This document shows positions 32,337 to 45,114 of a DNA stretch of 64,000 bases, in pieces. How positions within the stretch are numbered: the first letter of the stretch is position 1; each line of letters begins with the position of its first letter. The DNA comes from Chara braunii. Taxonomy: Eukaryota; Streptophyta; Charophyceae; Charales; Characeae. The DNA lies in assembly GCA_003427395.1 (NCBI GenBank), contig BFEA01000108.1, positions 2,759,012 through 2,823,011 on the forward strand. The letters run 5' to 3'. The notes beneath the pieces were generated by a model. It was not told where the DNA came from. It worked only from the letters and a program-made list of their open reading frames with translations, and ran no database searches. The position numbers were made by a program, and so were the translations under genes.

Positions 32337-32497
32337 AGTTTCATATGCAGTTGAAACTTGGATAAGCAGAAAAGTCGCCCGGGGGAGTCCGTTGGTCCTT
32401 CCTCCCCCCCCTTTACGGCCTGACACCACAGCCAACCCTTGTAGATTCCCCGCCTATCACGGAGCGATTGGCAGCGGGCCGGAGCCGAGCGCAGGTG

Positions 32498-32580
<83 letters not shown>

Positions 32581-32671
32581 CGGTCCTGCACTCTCCGAAA
32601 ATGAGAATGAATCTGACGCAAGGCGCGTGAGATTCATTCTCGTTTGCAAGGGGCTGGAGAGCGCACGCGCG

Positions 32672-32706
<35 letters not shown>

Positions 32707-32832
32707 CACTCTCCAAATGTGCAAAAGGAGAATAAACCTCCCCCGAGAACGCAGGAAGATAGAGCGCCATTTTCCCTTGTTCCCCCAGGAGATTTATTCT
32801 CCTTTTGCACATTTGGAGAGTGGTGGTGTGAG

Positions 32833-32867
<35 letters not shown>

Positions 32868-33042
32868 TGTGTCTTTGCGCGTGTCAATGCGCTCCCGCCC
32901 CGTGGAAAACGAGGTTGAATTTTCCGCAAGAAGGCAGGAACATACACCGCCACAAAACAGTAATGGTGGTGTATCTTCCCCCACGTTCTCGTGGGATATT
33001 CATTGTCCTTTTGTACATTTGGACAGTTGCGGGCGCAACGCC

Positions 33043-33132
<90 letters not shown>
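32498..33132. repeat. Microsatellite and hairpin cluster
   Basis: (CA)n at 32498-32512, (GA)n 32512-32578, (CA)n 32675-32704, (CT)n/(GT)n 32834-32870 and (GT)n 33045-33132. Between them are two perfect inverted repeats: 12-bp arms at 32603-32614/32630-32641 (GAGAATGAATCT) and 31-bp arms at 32706-32736/32793-32823 beginning CCACTCTCCAAATGTGC. Frames through here are repeat-encoded and not genes. Confidence 0.9.
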
Positions 33133-33133
<1 letters not shown>

Positions 33134-33350
33134 GTTAGAAAAGACCCCAGATTCTCTCTCTCATTCCCTTCACAAATCTTTTTTTTTTTTTTTTGAGGAC
33201 TTGTCGCTTATATTCAAAGAATACTTGTGGTCGAGGCCGGGGACCTCACAATTCAACCTGGAAGTCACAAGGGAACCATGCTCGAAACCGGGTCCAGCGT
33301 CCCAACCACTCTTCTCTCAAGAGAGGTGAAAAAAAAAACTTCTCAAAAAA

Positions 33351-33427
33351 TAAAGAAGATAAACATTGAAGCTCCTGCAGACATATAAAAATAAAGAAGA
33401 TAAACATTGAAGCTCCTGCAGACATAC
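33351..33427 (+). repeat. Tandem repeat of 41 bp, about two copies
   Basis: TAAAGAAGATAAACATTGAA and the following bases to CAGACATA recur exactly 41 bp apart. It sits just before the assembly gap. Confidence 0.9.
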
Positions 33428-33538
33428 CCCAGGCAGGCCTTCTTACTGCTGAAGGGCCCGGTTATTCCTACTCTGATTATTGTCGTATCCCTCCATGCTC
33501 CTGTTGACTGGTCTCAGTCCCTGATTTGAGCAGGCCTT

Positions 33539-34043
33539 NNNNNNNNNNNNNNNNNNNNNNNNNNNNNNNNNNNNNNNNNNNNNNNNNNNNNNNNNNNNNN
33601 NNNNNNNNNNNNNNNNNNNNNNNNNNNNNNNNNNNNNNNNNNNNNNNNNNNNNNNNNNNNNNNNNNNNNNNNNNNNNNNNNNNNNNNNNNNNNNNNNNNN
33701 NNNNNNNNNNNNNNNNNNNNNNNNNNNNNNNNNNNNNNNNNNNNNNNNNNNNNNNNNNNNNNNNNNNNNNNNNNNNNNNNNNNNNNNNNNNNNNNNNNNN
33801 NNNNNNNNNNNNNNNNNNNNNNNNNNNNNNNNNNNNNNNNNNNNNNNNNNNNNNNNNNNNNNNNNNNNNNNNNNNNNNNNNNNNNNNNNNNNNNNNNNNN
33901 NNNNNNNNNNNNNNNNNNNNNNNNNNNNNNNNNNNNNNNNNNNNNNNNNNNNNNNNNNNNNNNNNNNNNNNNNNNNNNNNNNNNNNNNNNNNNNNNNNNN
34001 NNNNNNNNNNNNNNNNNNNNNNNNNNNNNNNNNNNNNNNNNNN
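33539..34043. other. Assembly gap (N)
   Basis: 505 undetermined bases. Nothing can be said of the content; frames crossing it are artefacts. Confidence 1.
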
Positions 34044-34392
34044 TCACCATGGGCATAGCGCCCATTGTTCGGGGAGGCAGGGGCACAGGAAAGCATTCGG
34101 CCTGGCGGTAGGACCACTGGTCATCCTGCATTGCCCAATTCTTCCATCTAAGCTTCCCGTTTTCGTGCACTTCGGCCATCTTACAATCGGGGTCAAGCCA
34201 GATTTCACGGAAGGCATCTTTGGCAACGAAAAAGTATAGATAGGCAATATAATAGAAAATGCAAGGTTGGCCACGTTTGTGTGGTTAAGCGCCAAGTGCC
34301 CACACACCCGTCTGCCGCCAAAGCGGCACACTTGCACAAATACATATGTATGCATATATATTTCAAACCATAAGGGGATGGAGGGCAGAAGG

Positions 34393-34726
34393 TAACTTAC
34401 CTAAGACAGAAGACTAGTCCAACAAGAAGGCACCGACCCGACCCCTCAAAGGTCCGAAAAAGAGAGCCTTCCACATCGGCCCACAAAACCGAAAACTCGT
34501 TTACCAAAAACTCGTTTACCAAAAACATTAAAACAATAAAATATGACAGCATTGGCATTCCCGACATTCATCTCAAACTACACACTCGAGTCACTGCCAA
34601 AGAGGAGGAAGAAGATAAGGGACAACTTACCTAAGACAGAAGACTCCTCCAGCAAGAACGCACCAACCCCCCCTACTAAGGGTGCAAAAAAACTGAGAAA
34701 GCCTTCCACTCCGGCCCTCAAAACAT
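34393..34726 (+). repeat. Direct repeat, about 100-bp units 230 bp apart
   Basis: AACTTACCTAAGACAGAAGA, then TCCA-CAAGAA-GCACC and GCCTTCCAC-TCGGCC, occur at 34393-34488 and 34623-34726. Between them ACTCGTTTACCAAAA is itself repeated (34493-34525). No gene seen. Confidence 0.75.
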
Positions 34727-35721
34727 AAATTGTGTGTGTGTGTGTAGGGTCCCACCTGTTGCAGCCCCCTCCTAAACGAGAATGAATCTCCCGCCAGACC
34801 GCGGGAAGATCCACTCCCGGTGTAATAACTACAGGGTTTGGCTGTGGTGTCCGGCCCAATAGGGAAAAAGAAGGCCGGGACAGTACCGGTACCATTCATG
34901 ACTCAAGTGCTACCAATGGGCAGCCCAAGTTTCAGCCGCATTTGAAACGCGGGCCCTGACTGAACTTCTAAAAGGCAGTTCCAAATGCATTTTCAAACTT
35001 GTTTCGTGACTCCTCCGTAGTTACCCCTTTTTTATTCCATCCCCTGTTGCTGTAGATTAAGAAGATAATAGCATACATGGCACTATCATCCAACAACAGC
35101 TTTTATTGCAACAACTAAAAACTGCAGTTAAAACTTTCAGTTGGCTGTCCCTTCCTACCAGTTGCTTCCACCTGTTCTAATTTCACAACACTCCCCCGAA
35201 TCCCCCCTGACCACACATACTACGCGCTTTTGCAAAGATCTGAAGGTCCCTTCTGTCCATAGATCCGCTCCATATCATACACAAGCCATAGTCTACTGCC
35301 TCTGACAAACCCTCCACAATCTAGAAATAACCCCTCCGCATTTGCCCCAATACTGTATCATACATCTGTCCTCCCTGCCTTCCTAAAATTAGCTATCTAG
35401 CTCGGGTTCAGTATCCACAATAATCTCCTCTCTCTGAACTTTCACCTTAAGAACTGCAGGTCTGACTTCAGATCTTCACAAAATCTCGGCCTCTTTCGAC
35501 AAGCATGTCTGATTTACAAAGTTAGAACTTCGGGCCGGTGTTTTCCTGTCTCACACACCCCCTTGCCTTTGCTCCCCTGTTTCCTGCCTTCACCCTAAAG
35601 AAAATGTGTTTTCTTTTGAAAATAGAAAAGGGAAAAAAAGAAAAAGTGATCGAAGAAGATGGCTGCATACCTATATCCTTCAGTACACTCCCATTCCAGT
35701 TCCCGAAAAAAAAAAAAAAAG

Positions 35722-35890
35722 ACTTAAGTACGTTCATGTCACCACAGAGTATCGAATAGGCAAAAAAAACACGCGTCGGCAAAGAAAACCGCGCCGAGTT
35801 CGAAAAGGCAATGGAAGTACCAACGGCCGTGGTGTCAGACTGGGTGTCATATTTACAGGGGTCGGCCGTGGTGTCAGAGGGGAAAGCAAA
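35722..35890 (+). repeat. Left arm of a large inverted repeat (with 38966-39141)
   Basis: TAAGTACGTTCATGTCAC, GAGTATCGAATAGGCAAA, AGTACCAACGGCC and GTCATATTTACAGGGGTCGG are all found inverted in 38966-39141, in order, at roughly 80% identity by eye. A weaker relative is at 53482-53590. No coding assignment. Confidence 0.75.
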
Positions 35891-36464
35891 AAAAAAATGG
35901 CCAAAGGGTACTTTTGGACCAAAATCGCTCATTTCGAGTTGCTGGGTGCTTTCTTTGCCGACGTGAGTTTTTTATGCCTTTAGATTTTGAAAACATGCCA
36001 CGTCCGTCGTTGTTTCAAAAAAAATACACTCCCAGTCCCTTCAGGGATATTATGGAGGTAGCTTCACTACACATGGAGAAAGATGCACCACCAGGAGGAG
36101 GACATTATGGAGCTTTCAAGAAAAAAATGGCGGGTTCTGGAAGGAAGTCTCTGAGAGCCAAAAGAGCAGTGTTCTGAGCCGTCCTCCAATGATGCAGTAA
36201 CAGAGGTGGCAGGATGGCACCTCCATAACTTCTCGATTGAATGAACACTCAGCATTGGTGGCTGCACTGGCTGGGTATCAGCAAGACTGGGAAAGAACTT
36301 GAATTCTGAAGTCCTTTACTGTACCAATAGAGATCAGCTAATTTGGGTGCGCATATGCAGATGGAATTACAATTGCGGTATGGCAGAACTGTGTAAGCAT
36401 GTAGAAATACACACCACGAATCAGACTCTCGTGACTTTGAAGAATTTCAAGGAGCAGTGAGTTG

Positions 36465-37545
36465 TGCAAGGAATATGAGCAAGAGCGATATACAGAAAAC
36501 CAAGTTGCGAAATCACACAGGTCCAAGTAGTCGTGTGCGAGCAAAGAGTGCAAATGCACCGAGATTCCATCCAGATAAGAGCAATACAATGAACTCACGA
36601 GCCAATGTTCAAGCCCTCAGGCCACACCAACACCGTATCCAATGTCGCTCCTACTCTGTCTGGTGCCCAGCCTACACTACTCGCCTATCCTACTACACTA
36701 GCGTTCACGCAACAGGCTCGCTTCCACCTTGAAGACCAATGCACATGACGTCAACACCATACTCGTGCACCGGGTATGTATCTCATCTCTACTCATCACC
36801 CCTGACTTCACACAGTGTGCATTCTCAACACCCAAAGACCACCATCGCCATCCAGACCTACGCCCAACAGCCCGGCTATGGCTGCTATGTGCCCACTGCC
36901 CAGCAGTGCGCCTCACACCTCAGCGCCCGTGTGCGCGACCCAGCCTGTGCCCACTGCCCAGCAGTGCGCCTCACACCTCAGCGCCCGTGTGCAGATCGCG
37001 AAGGTGCAATACAGCAGCGTGGCCGCATTGCCTGCCTAGGCCAGAATGCCCTGCCCAGCGATGCTCACTTTCCTATATGGAAAGTGAGCTCAGCCTCTGC
37101 TGCCTCTGCGCCTGGTTGGGCGAGCATCCAGTAGCTTCCAGTCGGGCCTCAGTGCCTGCGTGCAGGCCCAGTTGCAGTTACAGGCCTGGGCCCTTTACAG
37201 TTGGGCATGTCCAGGCAGTCCACGGGCCTCCACATGTTCGCTGTGATCTCATCAGCTCACGGCCACTTTGTGCCGGCAATGCTGCAATCTCATTGGTCTG
37301 TGGCTGTTGTATGATGTGTCGGCCTCTGAAAGCACACGCCCAGGGCCTTAACTGTACGGCGCCCTGGGCTCAACTGCCCGTCGAGGCTGCAACTTCCGGA
37401 AAGAGCCTGGAGAGGCTCACGTTGCTCTGTAACCAACTGGCATGCTGTGACTGTCTGATGCCCACATATGAAAGAATGTCACATCTTGGCCTCTTGTGAA
37501 TATTCAGGCCCGCGTTCACTTAGGGCGGGCACAGGGCTTGCTGAG
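36465..37545 (-). repeat. Stand-alone LTR related to the Gypsy-2 LTR
   Basis: The left end, TGCAAGGAATATGAGCAAGA, aligns with the Gypsy-2 LTR end at 15298. The body shares many blocks with 21576-22342, including AACCAACTGG and TTCACTTAGGGCGG near the right end. No primer site or internal domains adjoin it, so it is a solo or truncated LTR of a related but clearly older family. Internal duplications are present, for example CAGTGCGCCTCACACCTCAG at 36903 and 36961. The right limit is uncertain. Confidence 0.6.
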
Positions 37546-38308
37546 GGCCTCTGCCCAGAACATGTGCATCTGCCCCGTGAGGGCTCATTCCCCACACATA
37601 TATGACCCCTTTCGGGTGATCACACTGGCCTGTACCCAGGCCTTGGCACATGTTGGCAGGCCCGCCTTCACTTAGAGCCGGCAAGGCCTTTTCCCAGTAC
37701 TGCCGAGGGGTCAAATCCTTGCAGTTTAAGTACCTGTAGGATTGGAAGGCACCGACAACTTTTGCAGAAAGATGCGTCGTCAGTGGATGACGGACACAAC
37801 GGAACTGTTTAGACTCCAAATTGAGAGAGAGAAGAGGTGGCTCCAGCAATTGGGACAAGGGCACAAACCGGTTTGTAAGGGTGCAGCAGCTAAGTGGACA
37901 GTTGAGCGCATCCCTAAGAACGACCATTCCTTGGTCACAAAGAGGCCCCCCTTCTTCTTTGTTTTTTTTTTTTTTTTTTTTTTTTCCCGCCCATCACGAA
38001 GTATGAAATTTGTAGGGATGTCGTCCATAAGCAGGGGGACCCGCAAAAAGTTCAAAAGAAAAAAGAAAACAGACCATAAATACGATCCAAACGGAAGGAA
38101 AAACAATAAAGGAAGGAAAAGAGACAAAAATTAAGGAAAAAAAACAACCAGCAGTATTCTTCTCTCTAACTCATCTTCACTATATGCATACTACCGTTTG
38201 GTGCTCTCTCTCTCTCTGTCTCTCTCCTTCCCCCCTTCTTTCACACATTGCCCAGCGCAAGAATCAGTATCAGGCCAAACATAGCAGGTGCGGCCACGTG
38301 TGAGCGAG

Positions 38309-38415
<107 letters not shown>

Positions 38416-38965
38416 CCTCCCTGTTCATGCACCAATGGTGCCTGGGATGGCCTGGGTCCTGGGACAGTGGGACCCCAGGCTGGCCTCGAAACACAAAGGA
38501 GGCCGGTCTAGTGTGGATTCTAAAAACGCGGCTGGTACCGGCTGGGACGGCCTGGGTTGGACTGGGACCACTGCGGATGTGACACCAGTGTTCTTTCTTA
38601 ACTCAGGCCTGACGAGGCTGACGTTACCACCTTTTGCTCTTAGTTCTGCCTTTCCAGACTACTGTCTTCCCCCGAACACAACACACCCTCATTTTGGCTG
38701 TATCTGGCCGGAAATATAGCTTGTATACATTCATTTTTAGGCTGCGTTACGTTCGGGGGAAGACGGTACGGTCGTGTCTTGGTTGCCCTTTCGTGTTTTT
38801 TTTTGCCTTTTTCAACTGAAGAAGTGGCAAAAACAGACATGTTTCTATTCAGAAACAACGGCGAGCGCGGCAGGTTTTTAGTTGCAAAGGCCAAAAAAAC
38901 ACACATCGGCGCCGACTTCGAAACGGCAGCTTGGGTTGAAAAGTATTCATTCGGCATTTATTTTG

Positions 38966-39141
38966 TTTTCCTTTCCCCATCTGACACCATGGCCGACCCC
39001 TGTAAATATGACACTGGCCTGACACCATGGGCGTTGGTACTTTATTGCTTTTTCTAACTTGGTGCCTGGTTTCTTTGACGGCGCCTGTTTTCTTTGCTTA
39101 TTCTATACTCGAAAGTGACATGAACGTACTTACCTCAATTA
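38966..39141 (-). repeat. Right arm of the large inverted repeat (with 35722-35890)
   Basis: See the left arm. In the inverted sense the arm is preceded by GGTGGTTTTAAT, which resembles the end of the TTAA MITE family. About 3.1 kb containing the stand-alone LTR lies between the arms. Confidence 0.75.
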
Positions 39142-39197
39142 TTAAAACCACCAGTCCCAGGTGCCAGTTTTCTCATGAAGAAAGTTTTCCACTCAAG

Positions 39198-39500
39198 TCC
39201 GTCCGACTGCACTCTTACGAGATCCCCACCTGACAGTGCACCCTCCAGGCATACAGCCGCACTCTTACGAGGTCCCCATCTGAGACTGGCAGTTTAGACC
39301 ACCAATACCTCGCCCACACATTGGCCGCAGGCCCCTCCGTGCATACGGCTGCACAGCCTGCACTCTTACGAGGTCCCCACCAGAAAGGGCACCCTCCGTG
39401 CATACGGCTGCACTCTTAAGAGGTCCTCATCGGGCCCATCCGAGACTGGCAGTTTAAACCACCAATACCTCGCCCACACATTGGCCACAGGCCTCTCACC
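39198..39500 (+). repeat. Tandem array of a CGCACTCTTACGAGGTCCCC-type unit
   Basis: GCACTCTTACGAGRTCCCC recurs at about 39209, 39260, 39360 and 39410 (variant), and again at 39855. A larger 160-bp repeat carries GAGACTGGCAGTTTARACC and CCAATACCTCGCCCACAC at 39282 and 39442. The latter includes TTTAAACCACCAATAC, like a TTAA MITE start. Confidence 0.75.
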
Positions 39501-39875
39501 GCGAATTTTGGAGGCCCGAAACATGACAAGCTGACAACGGCCACAGATGAAATTTATCAACGGTAGCCCAGCCCTGAACTGACAGGCTCCCGTAGTGTGA
39601 CCCACCTGACCTGGCCCAAAAGTTGCGGCCGTTAACGAGCCACATTGCTGAAAAATAGCTGGGAAAAAAACTAGTAGTTTAGGGTTGTTGTGCAGACAGT
39701 GGCCCTCAGAAGAGAACTCAGTGCCGCCGCGACAAGATGGACGTTTAGCCATGAGAGCTGAACCTCTCTCATAACATGTTCCACAACATTTTCCACCCAA
39801 GTGTCAAACTGGTTGCAGGCGCCACATCGAAAGTGTGCCCTCCACGCATACGGCTGCACTCTTACAAGGACCCCG

Positions 39876-40320
39876 GCTGAGACTCATGGTTCAAGGTTAT
39901 TTTGTGGGGACAAGGGCCCACGGAAGACAGAATTCACAGGTGCCACGATCAGATGGAGATTAACCCATGTGAGTTGAACATCTCTCATAATATGTTCCAT
40001 GATGTAGAAAGCTGAATCTACACGAGGCGTTTAACGCATTTAATTTTGCTAAAGACAATGCCTGAACTTGTCTGGATTACCGAACAATTACCGGCAAGAG
40101 ATCCAACATCCCCCATCGTGACTTGAGCCATATGACATCAGATTACATCCCAGGATTTGGAGGCGGCTATGGTTCTCATCTGACCATCAGATGAGGATTC
40201 ATCCTAAGTATCAGTGTTGAATGTTCTCCCCCGCATGACATTGTCCAAAGCAAAGACAACAGCCCATGATGAGAAGGTAGCAGTATCCAGCATATCATGA
40301 AGTGGCAAACCCCAACAAAG

Positions 40321-40386
<66 letters not shown>

Positions 40387-41230
40387 CTGTGAGCCAGCCA
40401 TGGGCTCAGCTCCGAGACCTAGAACATTAGCCACCTCAAATTAAATTATTGAAGTTGGTTCCAAAGCAAATATTCTCATTGCTTCTACGGGGTAGTCCTT
40501 CCAAAAATATAAAGCCGCTACGGCCCACTACGGCTGGGACGTCTCATTATACAGGCCTCACCTCCATTGACTATATTTGTCTCCTTGCGGACGTTTCTTT
40601 TTCTTACAAGTAACCACCAGTTCGTTACCCAGACAAACCTGAAGTTGTGGCTGTGGACCAGCAGGCCGCACTTATGAGGCCAGCATTTGCTCCACACCTA
40701 CTTTCTGAAACCAGTTTCTTTTTTTAGGTCTTCCCCACCCCCCACTGGGCCAACCTTAGGACTCCGATGCTTCGGCATTTAGAAATGCAAGACGCCACTT
40801 ACACGTTTTGCCATGCCATACAGTCTGCCAATGCTGAAGATGAGCAGCTACAGAAATTTTCTGGCCCACCATTCAGACACCAGATTGATCACAGACTCAT
40901 AGTAGCCCCAGACCTCCTGCGGGCTGCTGCCAAACCAATCCACAGCCTGTGACAGCCACCCTTGTGATTCAGAGGATGCGGCAGGGGCTCTCTATGAGTC
41001 CCTAATGGTTTAACCACTTGAAATGAAAACATGACATACTGTCGGTGGTCCTCTTGGCCATAATGGAGGGAAGTGTCAAGACTGTCTTGATTGTACTCAG
41101 TCTTTGAGTACAATTGGCACCTGTCGGTGGTCCCCGGTGGAAAAGGATCTCCACTGATGCTTCTCTAGGGGTACGAAACGGATTGGCACCTGCGCTTGTG
41201 ATTCGGGGGATGAACCAGGTTGTCATGGTT
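39876..41230. other. Unassigned sequence with a (GA)n tract
   Basis: Contains (GA)n at 40323-40380. No recognisable genes. Short direct repeats around CTTGTGATTC and GGCACCTG occur at 40960-41215, just outside the Harbinger element. Confidence 0.4.
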
Positions 41231-41233
41231 TAA

Positions 41234-41264
41234 GAGTCTGATCCGACAGTACTGCTCACCTTAA
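41234..41264. repeat. Harbinger left terminal inverted repeat
   Basis: Begins GAGTCTGATCCGACAGTACT and ends CACCTTAA, preceded by TAA at 41231-41233. Confidence 0.9.
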
Positions 41265-43048
41265 GAATTCTTGGAAAAATGGGATCCCACTCCGTTCCGA
41301 CTTTGTGGGGGGCTCCGGTTGAAATGGCAGACCTTCCGGACTTGGTCGTACGTGGCAGCACGCACGCGAGGGTCGCCGCGAGTATCGTAGGGAATGTCAA
41401 GGACTGCTCGGCCCCTTCCCTGCCGCAAGTGGACCTTTTATTTCCTAATGTTTTTAAAATGTCTGCCTGGAGGTCATGAACGTCCCTGGTCCAGTTGTCT
41501 GTGCAACACGGCCGGCCCCTGTGAAAGAGCTGTGGGGTATATGTTGTGAAAGGGCGTGGGGTATACGTTGGAGGACGCAAATCGTCATTGAAACGGCACT
41601 CTTTGCAGTCCCATTGGTACTGCAGTCCATTTTCCATCCCAGCGGCAGGACCTTGGCTGATGTTGTTGGCTGCTATGCAGCGACAATATTGGCCATAAGA
41701 CACCGCCATGTGGGGTTGGGGTAGGGGGACGTGCAGTGACTGGCCATTGCTCGGCGCTAGCACCGCCGATTTCCCCCATTCGCAATGCCTTCCCACCCCT
41801 CGTCACCGTGATGAGGGACTGGTACACCCTTGCTCTCGCGCCACAGCTGTGGTGGCAACCTACCCCGTGGGCTGGGGAGAGATCCGGGTTGGTTGGTGTT
41901 CCGCCGTACTATAAATAGACTAGTGAGAGGATGAGATAGATGCGTACTACCAAGAAGATGAAATAGATTCAGAGAAGAATATAGATTACTTAAAAAGAAT
42001 ATATAAAAAAAATGGCCAACGATCGAAGTTTGAAATACCATGTGGCTGCCAGCCATTCCGACATGATAGCCCATGTATCGAAAGCAGCAACATTTCACCT
42101 GTACTTGTCCACGTCGACACGTCACCCTAGTGCCTGTCAGTCTGACACGTGCACATCTGCCACGTGACACTCAAGTGGGAAGGGAATTCAAAGTTCAAGG
42201 TATGGAGCAAAGCCGATTCACTGCAGTGCACCGCCCTCAGTCGACATCGTCGACTCCGTCATGAAGGTCGGCCAGCCTTCCAGCCTGCACCAGTGCACGC
42301 TCAACCCGGTCTGTCCTTCACGCACAGCGCCCATGTCTGGAATGGGTAGAGGTGTCTCACTGCTGGCGTACAATCTTCCTCCTCTCCCGACTTTCAAGAG
42401 CCTGCGGTCTGCAGTCTTCAGCCCCACGAACATACATCAAACAAACCAGTTGGATCTCGCCGGTATCACCTATAGGCTTTAACGTTGTAAGTTGTTGTTT
42501 AGTCACCTGTCCCCCAACCAATATCAATAGATGGGTAATCAACTCCCATACGGTCAGTATCCGCCGATTTGGACCTTACCACTTAGTTTCAATGGCAGGC
42601 AGGAAGTATAACAAACAGTGTACACTGGAGTCCAGTCTACTGTCCACTTTGTTGATGATGACGTCACCACTCCCAACTTGGCAGGGTGGGGGTCGTCCTC
42701 CTGCTGGTTGTTTTCGTGGAGAAATGAGTTGGGGACTCGGACGTGCGGGACGACCGACATCCCCCTTTCCGGGAGGCATCCATGGGATGTATGGAGACAT
42801 GAACGCGTCTGCATCATGGTCTGCTATGCAGCATGTCAGCTGCAATAGTTTCCCAAGTAGAGGAATGAGTCCGCATCCCGGGTTTTAGGTGTTGCTGTAT
42901 TACAAGCTTACGGGGGGATCGTTTCATATGCCCCGTCAAGGCAAGATGCTCCATCCTACACATCACTGCTGCATAGCAATGGTCCGCCACATTTCAACGA
43001 CTTTGCAGGGGGAGGAGTAGGTAGGATGAGTGGTGGCGTGGACGACGC

Positions 43049-43867
43049 GTGGATCGCCGTGGACTGGTCCTGCCGCCGACATTGCCGGCACACAGCTTGG
43101 AGGGTCCAGGAGCGAGGGCAAGTGCGGAATCGGATATGGAGGTGGATGCGCATGAAGATGACGTAGAAGCCCATGCCCCATGGCAGAGGAGTACAAGTGC
43201 AGGGAAAGTAGGTGCGACGGGGAGAATGGCAAGGAAAAAAACAAGGTGCGAGGTGCGGACTGACCATTCGATGAAAGCATGTTGTTGCTCCAATGCTCCA
43301 TTATCTGTTTGAGGAGGACGCGCTGCAGCAGAAGAGAACAGGAAGAGAAAAGCTGCGTAGCAAGAAGGCGAAGTATGACTGCCATTGACTGGCATCAGCA
43401 AGCTCGTTCTTGAGGGCTTTGAGGACGCAGCATAGTCGAGTTTACAACATTTTGGAAGCTGCAATTTTTTTTTGGATATTCATTTACGGTCTGGTGAGCG
43501 GAACTGCTGTTGTACGGATAAAGTTCATCGGAAGGTAGAAAACTTGCCATTGTCTTTCGAACGTGATTATTTTGATGCGCTGGAGTGGAAGTTCAAGAAG
43601 GCAAACGAGCATTGTGAGGGAATGGTTAATTCCGTCCATGTCATGGGAGGTTCGGCTGCCGCTACCACGGAAGATGATGATGGTGGTGGTGTGAGCAAAG
43701 GCAGTGGGCAGTGCAGGAAGGCCGATGTTAACAGTGCGGATGCTAGCAAACATCAACGTTCGATCGACGGTCGAGGAAATGGCCAACGCAGCAGATCACA
43801 ATCGCCAGCAGGGGGAGGAAGCAACTTTATGCAAGCGATGGAGGAACAAGACAATAGCCAATGGTAA
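43049..43867 (+). pseudogene. Harbinger accessory frames, possible second protein, broken
   Basis: Two open frames (43049-43312 and 43472-43867). The first has an acidic stretch (MEVDAHEDDVEAH) and MARKKTRCEVRT; the second begins MDIHLRSGERNC and contains LPLSFERDYFDALEWKFKKA, then an acidic/Gly run and a Ser/Arg-rich tail ending GGGSNFMQAMEEQ. PIF/Harbinger elements normally encode a Myb/SANT-type DNA-binding protein besides the transposase. The FERDYFDALE stretch could be the part after such a domain, but no Myb Trp pattern is clear. The assignment rests mainly on position. Stops separate the frames. Confidence 0.35.
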
Positions 43868-44198
43868 CAGCACGCTGCTCCAATGTTTCACCATACTGTC
43901 CGGGTCAATGGCTGGCCGTCCTCCACTGGTTGAATCACATCGTGAACATCATGCGGACAATGGCAGTGCTGGTGCTGGCAGCGCCGCGCCGCACAGCTTT
44001 GATAGGCACCATACCTTTCATCACCCACGCACCGCGCTTTGCAAAGCCTGAAGCGCGAGAGACATGAAGCGATTGTATTGTTAGTCTTTTTCAAACTTTT
44101 TTTTTGTAGTTGGAAGGAAGGCTGGTGTGTTGTATTTCATATCACACTCGTAACCGTGCAGTGCAGGGCGACGTTTCATATGCATTAACCACCTGCGT

Positions 44199-44519
44199 GT
44201 GGTGTGGTCAATGACGTTTTTGCAGGTGCACAGAAGCCGCCTTCTAGCCTTCAGCAGCCATGTCATCTCTCCCCCAATCCACAACGTCAACGAAGTTCGT
44301 GACATGGCTGGGGATTTTGCCCTCACACACCGAAGAATGATCGAGCAAGCCCACGAGCTTGCTCCGAAACAAGGAGTCCTGTTCACTTGTGTATTGAAGA
44401 TGGTGGAGGAGTTAAAGCGCCTGGAGATGGAGCTCGAGAATGCGAACACCTGGAAGGCGATAGTTGTGTCCAGAGCGGAGGCTCCAAAGCGCAAAACGAG
44501 CAATAGAGGGAGGAAGTAG
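44199..44519 (+). pseudogene. Harbinger accessory frame, helical C-terminal segment
   Basis: A 106-codon frame with likely amphipathic helices: RRMIEQAHELAPKQG and LKMVEELKRLEMELENAN, ending in a basic tail KRKTSNRGRK. It may be the C-terminus of the same accessory protein as the frames at 43049-43867, since the strand and spacing agree. A coiled coil and a nuclear-type basic tail are suggested but no family is recognised. Confidence 0.3.
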
Positions 44520-45066
44520 CCAGGCTGCGGTAACATTGGGTAGCCTGCAGAGAGAGCAAGATGTGCCTCATCATCAGTAGAAGAGCACGGTTGCCAGCCC
44601 ACCCTCCAGTCATGTGAGAACAGGACCGAGCGTTGCTGTGTTCGTGGGACATTTGCCACGAGAAGGTTCCTCGCAGGCCCCCTTGCATGTGCCCAGGCGT
44701 CCCCACACAGTGCCCGCACAATCCTATAATGGAAGGAGGTTTCACAGCAGATGCAGACCTCCATGCCATAAACATCGTTACGAAGCAGTTGAGGAGAGCC
44801 ATGTCCATGGACGCGGAGTCTTGCACGGGTTCAAAATAGTCCCCCTTGTAGACGTGTCGTGGCAGTGGGTAGAAGGGAATCGCCGCACTGCAGCAGAAAG
44901 ACCCTCTTTGGTGGTAATGTGCGAGGTAGAGACCGTGGCGGGCATTTGGTCGGGTACAAGTTGGGAATTCGTAGACTTCCGTTATAGTCCAGGGAGTCCG
45001 GTGTTAAATGTCATTTTTTCTCGTGCCACTCAGCACAGGTGTTGGAGGTCGTTTTCCCCCATAACC

Positions 45067-45067
<1 letters not shown>

Positions 45068-45107
<40 letters not shown>

Positions 45108-45114
45108 CCCTCCT
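45068..45114. repeat. Homopolymer of 47 C
   Basis: An uninterrupted C run followed by CT-rich bases, inside the Harbinger element between the accessory frames and the transposase. The length may be an assembly estimate. Confidence 0.85.

Noticed and set aside
32327-33196. Long Ser/Leu, Glu/Arg and Cys/Val frames on both strands
   Set aside because: They are encoded by GA, CA and GT microsatellites and are open for that reason only.
33443-34239. Open frames spanning the N block
   Set aside because: Nearly all residues are undetermined; the frames exist only because N does not encode stops.
36729-37499. 256-codon plus-strand frame with Cys-rich composition
   Set aside because: It lies wholly within LTR-type repeat sequence and has no recognisable domain; the homologous region at 21640-22342 does not keep the frame.
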